From JBKBIP01 sp046297495 (lineage in GTDB: Bacteria; Planctomycetota; Planctomycetia; Gemmatales; Gemmataceae), in contig JBKBIP010000026.1 of the NCBI GenBank assembly GCA_046297495.1, forward strand, positions 21,180 through 85,179: a DNA stretch of 64,000 nucleotides, in the 5' to 3' direction. Positions 59,382 through 64,000 of this stretch are shown here, one piece after another (positions within the stretch are counted from its first letter, which is position 1; each line of letters opens with the position of its first letter). The notes below the pieces were generated by a model. That model was given only the letters and a program-made list of their open reading frames with translations. It had not been told where the DNA came from and searched no databases. The position numbers and the translations under genes were made by a program.

Positions 59382-59891
59382 TTAGAACGCGAAGCGGAAT
59401 TCCACATACTTGCGATGCGCGTGCCGGATGTAATCCTCCAAGGTCGCGACGTTCGCGGTGTCGAGCGGCAGGTAGAACGTCAGCCAGATGTCGCCACCCT
59501 CCTGCACTCCTTTGTCATTGTAGTATTTGGCGTAGCACAAACTCCCCAAAGGCAAGATCGTGAAATCGTTCAACTCGGCGATTTTCATCCAGACCGGCGA
59601 ATCCGCGGGGGGTTCGGTCAGCAGGGACTTCACCATGATGGAGATCATGATGCATTCCTTTTTCTTGCCGGTGATCTCCACGTCCAAGGGTTCCACGAGC
59701 ACTTGGACTTCTTCCTTGCCGGAACCGACTTTCAGTTTATATCCGCTCTTGGTCGCTTCCGCCGCTCCCGCATACGAAGACTTCTTGAGCAAATCGCTCA
59801 GGTCCGCCGCGTTGGCTGTTGGGGCGGCGGCTAGGAACACGCCGACGGCCAACAAGGTCACAGACGGGGTCCACCGAAAGGCGAGGCCCAT
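59382..59891 (-). CDS. Secreted YbjN-like protein
   Basis: A 169-residue exported protein. The signal peptide is TLLAVGVFLAAAPTANAADL. The mature part reads as a single alpha/beta domain (VQVLVEPLDVEITGKKKECI, WMKIAELNDFTILPLGSLCY, LTFYLPLDTANVATLEDYIR) whose layout resembles YbjN/type III chaperone-like folds; this is by pattern only. It ends with a GC-rich terminator hairpin on its strand. Same-strand upstream neighbour is the Arg-rich protein gene, 81 bases away. GAGGAGT precedes the ATG. Confidence 0.65.
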   Translation of the reverse strand: MGLAFRWTPSVTLLAVGVFLAAAPTANAADLSDLLKKSSYAGAAEATKSGYKLKVGSGKEEVQVLVEPLDVEITGKKKECIMISIMVKSLLTEPPADSPVWMKIAELNDFTILPLGSLCYAKYYNDKGVQEGGDIWLTFYLPLDTANVATLEDYIRHAHRKYVEFRFAF

Positions 59892-59972
59892 AGTTGTAAC
59901 TCCTCAAAACATCAAAACAAAAGAAATGGGATGGAATCGCATACCTGATCTACTGTGTCGAAATCGTTGCGT

Positions 59973-60407
59973 TTACTCACGCTCCGGCCGCGCGCCGCGA
60001 CTGTCGGAAGCGCGATTGCTGGCGGGTCCGCCGCGCGTGGCGCCGCGCTGATCGGAGGCGGAGCGCGTTGGTTGCAAGCGGCTGGTCTGTCCGGTTCGGG
60101 TCGGGACGAGCACGCGCGGCGCCGCGCCCCGCTCGGTCCGGCGTGCCGCACCCCGGGAAGGGTCGTCCCGTTGCGGGTGGTCCCCGCGCTCCGTCGCACG
60201 GGGCCGCGCTGCATCCAGGACAGACAGCCGATCCGTTCCTGCCCGTGAGACATCGCGCGGATCGCTCCGCGCCGCGGGGTCGGCGCCGCGTGCTGCGCGA
60301 GTCGTGGGGGGCGCGACCGCGCGGTTCGGCGCGGCGTCTTCCCCCCAACTGGCTCCCAGAGGCCAAAGAGCGAGCAGCCCCCAGCCCCACAAGAAAACTG
60401 TCCTCAT
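59973..60407 (-). CDS. Secreted arginine-rich, lysine-free protein
   Basis: A 144-residue exported protein. The signal peptide MRTVFLWGWGLLALWPLGAS is followed by about 120 residues of disordered, low-complexity sequence rich in Arg, Ala, Gly, Asp, Thr and Pro. I count 25 Arg and no Lys in the mature part (for example RGAARRTERGAAPR and RPRATERGDHPQRDD). A second frame is open across the same bases, as is usual at this GC content. This frame is chosen for its AAGGAGG ribosome site 9 bases before the ATG and its signal peptide. It lies 38 bases downstream of the HEAT-like gene and two genes from a secreted arginine deiminase. A role as that enzyme's substrate is inference. Confidence 0.65.
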   Translation of the reverse strand: MRTVFLWGWGLLALWPLGASWGEDAAPNRAVAPPTTRAARGADPAARSDPRDVSRAGTDRLSVLDAARPRATERGDHPQRDDPSRGAARRTERGAAPRVLVPTRTGQTSRLQPTRSASDQRGATRGGPASNRASDSRGARPERE

Positions 60408-60445
60408 TCCGCAAGCCCTCCTTATAGGGAAATTGGTATGGTTCC

Positions 60446-61636
60446 TTACTTCGGCTCCTGGAACAATTTTTTCAGGTCGCCAATACCACGTTGCAGATTG
60501 GGATCGTCGAGCTTGGCGGGATCGATGGAATCAATGAGCGTCCGCAATGATTGTTCCAACTTCTTATCGCCACGATGGGAGCGGTACAAGCTGCCCAAGC
60601 TACGCATGGCTTTTTGGCGTTCGACCTTGGATTTGCCTTCATCGAGCAGCACGGCCCTGAGCGTGGCGCCGGCCTCGTCGGTGTACGGGCTTTCCCCCAG
60701 ACTCTCGATGGCGATGCCACGCAGCATGGCGGATTGCTTTTCTTGCTTGACGTGTTTGACCAGCGTGGCCGTCGCCGCCACACTCTCCATTTTCCCGAGC
60801 ACTTGCAAGGACCAACATTGTTCCGCCAATGCCCGCGAACCTTCCAGGTGTTTGGTGACGATTTGGGCCGCTTGATCGCCGCCGATGTTGCCGACGGCAT
60901 ACAGGACCGTGGCGGGATCGACCAGATCGTTCAGCTCACGTAGGTTCAACAGATCACGAACCAGCTGATTTTTCTGGGCAACGGGAAGCCGGCGGGTGGT
61001 GCCGGCCAAGGCTTGCAGCAGGGACTCCGCCACATCGCGGTCCTTGGTCTTCCCGGCCAATTCGGCCTGGAGGGATTGCAAGACCTCTTCGCTCTTTAAC
61101 AACGGTGGTGGCACCGAGGCCAAGACCCAGGCGATGGCATGACGATTCTTCTCCGGCGCCTTCGGTTGTTCTTTCAAATAGTGGTGGCACCATTGCAAAT
61201 CCACTTTTTCCTCTTGAGTCAAAGCGATCACCACCCGTCCGCCGTCGAACGCATTGTCCGGGTCTTTGCCGAGCAATTCCCACATCAACGGCAAGACCGT
61301 GTTGTCCAAGTCGTCGGGGTTCAAGGCCCAAGGATAGTAGGCATCCCCCTTTTGATTCTCGATTTTCTTGGTTTCCAGCAATTGCCGATAAACCGGGCCA
61401 TGCTCGAGCCATCCCAACAGGATGTCAGCCGTCAGCCGTTCGGACCAGGACGCGCTTTTTTGCTTTTGTTCTAGAAACGCTTTGTCCGGCTTGGCATCAA
61501 GGAATTGATCGCGGGCTTGCCGGTAGGCCGGGCCGGTCTTCTCGACACAGGCGGCAAACAGTTTCTCCGTTTGCCCATTGGCTGTGGCACTCACGAATAA
61601 TACCGCCAGCAAAACAGGGCCGAATAGGTGATACAT
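60446..61636 (-). CDS. Secreted HEAT-repeat-like protein
   Basis: A 396-residue exported protein. The signal peptide MYHLFGPVLLAVLFVSATAN is followed by an all-helical body. The second half (about 210-380) has HEAT-like repeats: NQLVRDLLNLRELNDLVDPA, then AVGNIGGDQAAQIVTKHLEG, CWSLQVLGKMESVAATATLV, RGIAIESLGESPYTDEAGAT and RQKAMRSLGSLYRSHRGDKK. Such repeats form curved scaffolds. No enzymatic motif is visible. It lies downstream of the arginine deiminase gene (126-base gap) and upstream of the Arg-rich gene (38 bases), so all three may be one transcript and act together in the periplasm or at the surface. AGGAAACG precedes the ATG. Confidence 0.78.
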   Translation of the reverse strand: MYHLFGPVLLAVLFVSATANGQTEKLFAACVEKTGPAYRQARDQFLDAKPDKAFLEQKQKSASWSERLTADILLGWLEHGPVYRQLLETKKIENQKGDAYYPWALNPDDLDNTVLPLMWELLGKDPDNAFDGGRVVIALTQEEKVDLQWCHHYLKEQPKAPEKNRHAIAWVLASVPPPLLKSEEVLQSLQAELAGKTKDRDVAESLLQALAGTTRRLPVAQKNQLVRDLLNLRELNDLVDPATVLYAVGNIGGDQAAQIVTKHLEGSRALAEQCWSLQVLGKMESVAATATLVKHVKQEKQSAMLRGIAIESLGESPYTDEAGATLRAVLLDEGKSKVERQKAMRSLGSLYRSHRGDKKLEQSLRTLIDSIDPAKLDDPNLQRGIGDLKKLFQEPK

Positions 61637-61762
61637 AAAACGTTTCCTATTGATGGGCCACGATGGGAACTCCATCGGAGAGGTTGTCACAAAACCATGC
61701 GAAGCCAGGTGTTGGCTATCTTTCCAGGCCAACAAACTACTTCATGGCTAATCAGTGAATTG

Positions 61763-63634
61763 CTATTTCGTGCCTTTTTTTCCCGCTGTCCACCATTTCT
61801 GGGAAAAAGGCTGCCGGATGGCGTTGGAGCCGCAATGCACTTCACCATGCTTGGTGTGATACAGGTGCCAATCGTCGATAAACACGGGGTTGAGATTGGC
61901 GCGATTCAGTTTGGCCAAGACCGCCTTGGTTTCGTTTTCAAAGACTTGCAGGAACGGTTTCGGTATGATGCAGTGATCCGGCGTGCAGCAGGCGAGATTC
62001 ACCATGCCCGGTGTCAACGCCCCCGCGTTCCATTCATGGGGGTTATCATAAAAGCTGTTCACGAATAGGACGGGAATTTCGTGGACATCCTCATTCCGCA
62101 AATCGAGAGCCTGCATCAACTGGAACTTGAGGCTCTCCGGGTCGGGATGGTCATGGTCCAGGCCGAAGATTTTTTGATCGACCTTGAGGTTGTAACTACG
62201 CATCGTCCCGCCGAGAAAATTGAATTGGTCTTTCTTGACGTACCGTTCTGCTTGCAGTAAATCCCCCGCTGTTTCGAGAAAGTGGCCATAATGCCGATAA
62301 CGAAAGCCGTTTGGGTCCAGGGCCGTGTCCGGGTCCGTCTCATCCAAGATGGTCAGCGCCCGCAACGGGCTGGCCAACAAGAGTGCGAAGGGACGCTCCG
62401 GGTTGCCGGTCGGTAAGAACGTCACCAGCTCGTCAATGTGTCCCACGGCCAGCCAGTCGGTGTGTAGCCCCGGAATTGGCGGTTGGACGCCTTGACGCTG
62501 AAAGAACTCTTGATAGGCCGGATGAATCGTGCGGGCATAGTAGCGTTCCTTGCCCTGAGCCACGCTTTTCTTGCTGCCGTAATACACCCGGCCCAAAGGA
62601 TAGTTACGCGTGGGTGGGGTCACTTCCAAGTTGCCGCCGTTATCCAACCCGGTGGTTTCTTCCTGGGGAACATTGGGAATCCGGTAATAGCCAATATGAG
62701 GTTTTAGGACATCGCCCAAGGCGTACTCATGCAAGCCGCGGTCCCGGTGCATGTGCATCGCTACTTCCAGGTAGGCGCGTGGCGTTTCCGTGTAGCCCCA
62801 TTCGATTTCATCCTGAATCCAACGATCCCGATTGACAATGACCTCAACCGCGATGTTCGCATTCTGGCACGCTTCCTTGAACTCCTCGACGTAAAGCTCG
62901 CTCTGATCCGCCTCCGCGACGGCATCCTCATACTCTTGGACGGCTCTGGCATAGGCCCTGACATTCAGAGTGTTCTTCGCTTGCTCCAGGGCTTGCTTCC
63001 AACGTGGCGATGGCGGGGGCAGCCGTACCACCTGTTTTCGCTTGGCCGGTTGCGTGTGCGGGATGAGGAGGAAGGGGGCCGTGCGCAGCAGCAGCTCTTG
63101 AGGTTTGGCATCGGGCTGGCGCAATTCCAGCTTGGCTTGGACGGCGAAATCCAGCCCTTCCACGTAGAAGAGCAAATCTTCCTTGCCGAGCCGTGTCAAC
63201 TCGGCAGGGGGAAGCTCATAGCGATCCCCGCGTTTCTTGCCGCCGAGAATAACCTGGTGACTATCATTGAAGAGGCGGAATTTCGCTGGCGGCGGGATCG
63301 GATCATTCTCGGCTTCGTTGCCCAGCCGCAATTCAACCGGGCCAGCAGGCACAGCGGCGCGGGGGATGCGCAGCGGCGTCATCTGCTTGAGATCGTCGGG
63401 GCCATTGATCACTTCATCGGCATTGTCCGGTTGCTTGCCGCCGTTACTGGCGTCGCAGTTGTTCAACACGATGACCGCGCTACGGTCGGGCAGCCAATCT
63501 TTTTGGTCCACGACTTCCAAACGCAGGGCCGCTTCGCTGACCTCGGCCTCCACACGGAACCCCCAAGGAGCGGCCAGCCCAACCAATAATCCCAACATCC
63601 CCCAGAAGCCAAACCGGCAAAGATTTCGGCGCAT
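61763..63634 (-). CDS. Secreted protein-arginine deiminase (PAD)
   Basis: A 623-residue exported protein whose C-terminal half is a peptidyl-arginine deiminase, which converts peptidyl-arginine to citrulline. The signal peptide is LVGLAAPWGFRVEAE-like (residues 1-30). Residues about 31-255 are mainly beta and correspond to the accessory N-terminal part. In the catalytic half the residues match the animal PAD active site: Asp275 in RWIQDEIEWGY, GNLEVTPP, His399 and Asp401 in GHIDELVTFLP, and Cys601 in HGEVHCGSNAIRQP. All four catalytic residues are therefore present. AAGGAAC precedes the ATG at 63634. It heads a minus-strand run with the HEAT-like and Arg-rich secreted proteins. Calcium dependence and substrate are unknown. 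Confidence 0.92.
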   Translation of the reverse strand: MRRNLCRFGFWGMLGLLVGLAAPWGFRVEAEVSEAALRLEVVDQKDWLPDRSAVIVLNNCDASNGGKQPDNADEVINGPDDLKQMTPLRIPRAAVPAGPVELRLGNEAENDPIPPPAKFRLFNDSHQVILGGKKRGDRYELPPAELTRLGKEDLLFYVEGLDFAVQAKLELRQPDAKPQELLLRTAPFLLIPHTQPAKRKQVVRLPPPSPRWKQALEQAKNTLNVRAYARAVQEYEDAVAEADQSELYVEEFKEACQNANIAVEVIVNRDRWIQDEIEWGYTETPRAYLEVAMHMHRDRGLHEYALGDVLKPHIGYYRIPNVPQEETTGLDNGGNLEVTPPTRNYPLGRVYYGSKKSVAQGKERYYARTIHPAYQEFFQRQGVQPPIPGLHTDWLAVGHIDELVTFLPTGNPERPFALLLASPLRALTILDETDPDTALDPNGFRYRHYGHFLETAGDLLQAERYVKKDQFNFLGGTMRSYNLKVDQKIFGLDHDHPDPESLKFQLMQALDLRNEDVHEIPVLFVNSFYDNPHEWNAGALTPGMVNLACCTPDHCIIPKPFLQVFENETKAVLAKLNRANLNPVFIDDWHLYHTKHGEVHCGSNAIRQPFSQKWWTAGKKGTK

Positions 63635-63840
63635 GACAGGTTCCTTTGACTCATGAGGCGACGAATGTGTTGGCAACACGCTTCCATGATCGTTGGTTCG
63701 GGCGGTCCGCGCTCGGCGACTGGTTTTTCGTCATGGGAAATGAGAAAGAAAAGTCACTTCGGCCGCGCCCGCGCCCTCTAAGATTGGTTATCGAGGTTGA
63801 GTGTAACATAAGCAAGGGGGCCTGTCGAGAGTCGTGGGAG

Positions 63841-63864
63841 AAAAGGGGACGCGACTCGTATTTG
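63841..63864. mobile_element. Second copy of the RAYT-like end sequence
   Basis: These 24 bases, beginning AAAAGGGGACGCGACTCG, are the exact complement of 26556-26579. Only one end is present here; no inverted partner follows nearby. Confidence 0.5.
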
Positions 63865-63884
63865 ATCCGCCATCGACAACATGC

Positions 63885-63916
63885 AAATCGTATAGCGAGC
63901 AAATCGTATAGCGAGC
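63885..63916 (+). repeat. 16-bp direct repeat
   Basis: AAATCGTATAGCGAGC occurs twice in tandem (63885-63900 and 63901-63916), directly before the 47-bp repeats. Confidence 0.85.
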
Positions 63917-64000
63917 GGCGGGGTTCACCCCCGCCGTGGGCGGAGAGCATTGAGTTAGCGAGCGGCGGGGTTCACCCCCGCCGTGGGCGGAGAGCATTGA
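63909..64000 (+). repeat. 47-bp tandem repeat, at least two units, running off the window
   Basis: A unit beginning TAGCGAGCGGCGGGGTT occurs at 63909-63955 and again from 63956 to the edge, without differences in the part visible. Each unit contains a GGCGGGG...CCCCGCC hairpin. It may be a larger intergenic repeat array. Confidence 0.85.

Larger units (their letters stand above)
63635..64000. other. Region upstream of the PAD gene
   Basis: A 366-base stretch without a gene. It carries a worn dispersed-palindrome-like segment near 63688-63725, the RAYT-like end sequence at 63841-63864, a 16-bp direct repeat and the 47-bp tandem repeats up to the window edge. Confidence 0.5.

Noticed and set aside
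1..64000. tRNA, rRNA, integrase, phage or plasmid genes
   Set aside because: Looked for tRNA T-loop signatures and for recombinase or phage structural motifs on both strands and found none that hold up.

Overview
The window reads as a high-GC chromosomal segment of a planctomycete, most likely a member of the Gemmataceae. This is inferred from gene families typical of that phylum: DUF1571, DUF1080 and DUF4058 proteins, a sigma-factor gene directly in front of a membrane Ser/Thr kinase, a MoxR/DUF58/VWA cluster, an HTTM protein, secreted low-complexity proteins, and a ThiD2-ThiE fusion. No rRNA, tRNA, CRISPR array, integrase or complete insertion sequence was seen. The content is core and accessory chromosome, not prophage or plasmid.

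Layout. 1-5434: 3' end of a 2-oxoacid:ferredoxin oxidoreductase beta subunit, a zinc-ribbon/CBS protein, a multi-pass membrane protein, a class I amidotransferase lacking its cysteine, an orphan antitoxin-like protein and an LRR lipoprotein. 5564-11013: a small membrane protein paired with a P1B metal ATPase, ThiD2-ThiE, and a TolC-like protein. 11203-20896: small envelope proteins, an acetyltransferase, a lipoprotein hydrolase, an aspartate aminotransferase, a GT4 glycosyltransferase with a LptA/OstA-like protein, DUF1080, DUF4058 and a GbsR/MarR regulator. 21008-28800: trpF, a truncated HicB, an acetyltransferase, a ceramidase-like protein, a divergent beta-carbonic anhydrase beside an MpsC/DUF2294 protein, and a putative glycosidase. 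29038-37068: ECF sigma factor with kinase, sialidase-like protein, second sigma factor with an overlapping membrane anti-sigma candidate, Gly/Tyr-rich secreted protein and HTTM protein. 37093-46708: M20D amidohydrolase, the three-gene succinate dehydrogenase locus, a two-component pair with an NtrC-type regulator, and an Rrf2 regulator. 47032-54903: methyltransferase, VWA, DUF58, MoxR, TruD and PilZ genes, all on the minus strand, interrupted by a plus-strand tandem duplication of two small overlapping genes. 55230-63634: a UvrB/C-motif protein, a tetraheme cytochrome, and a minus-strand run encoding a secreted protein-arginine deiminase (PAD), a secreted HEAT-repeat-like protein and a secreted arginine-rich, lysine-free protein. 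The window ends in 47-bp tandem repeats.

The two most striking signals are the PAD run and a dispersed family of palindromes. The PAD keeps the Asp/His/Asp/Cys catalytic set and has a signal peptide. The Arg-rich protein two genes downstream would be a plausible substrate, so the locus may be an extracytoplasmic citrullination system (inference). The palindromes are about 45-50 bp, with arms close to GATTCATCGTTTCGCG and its complement. At least twelve copies lie between genes in every orientation class, and several carry paired changes in both arms. Three of them punctuate the sdh locus.

Most starts given here are chosen from Shine-Dalgarno-like sequences, signal peptides or family start positions rather than from the longest open frame.
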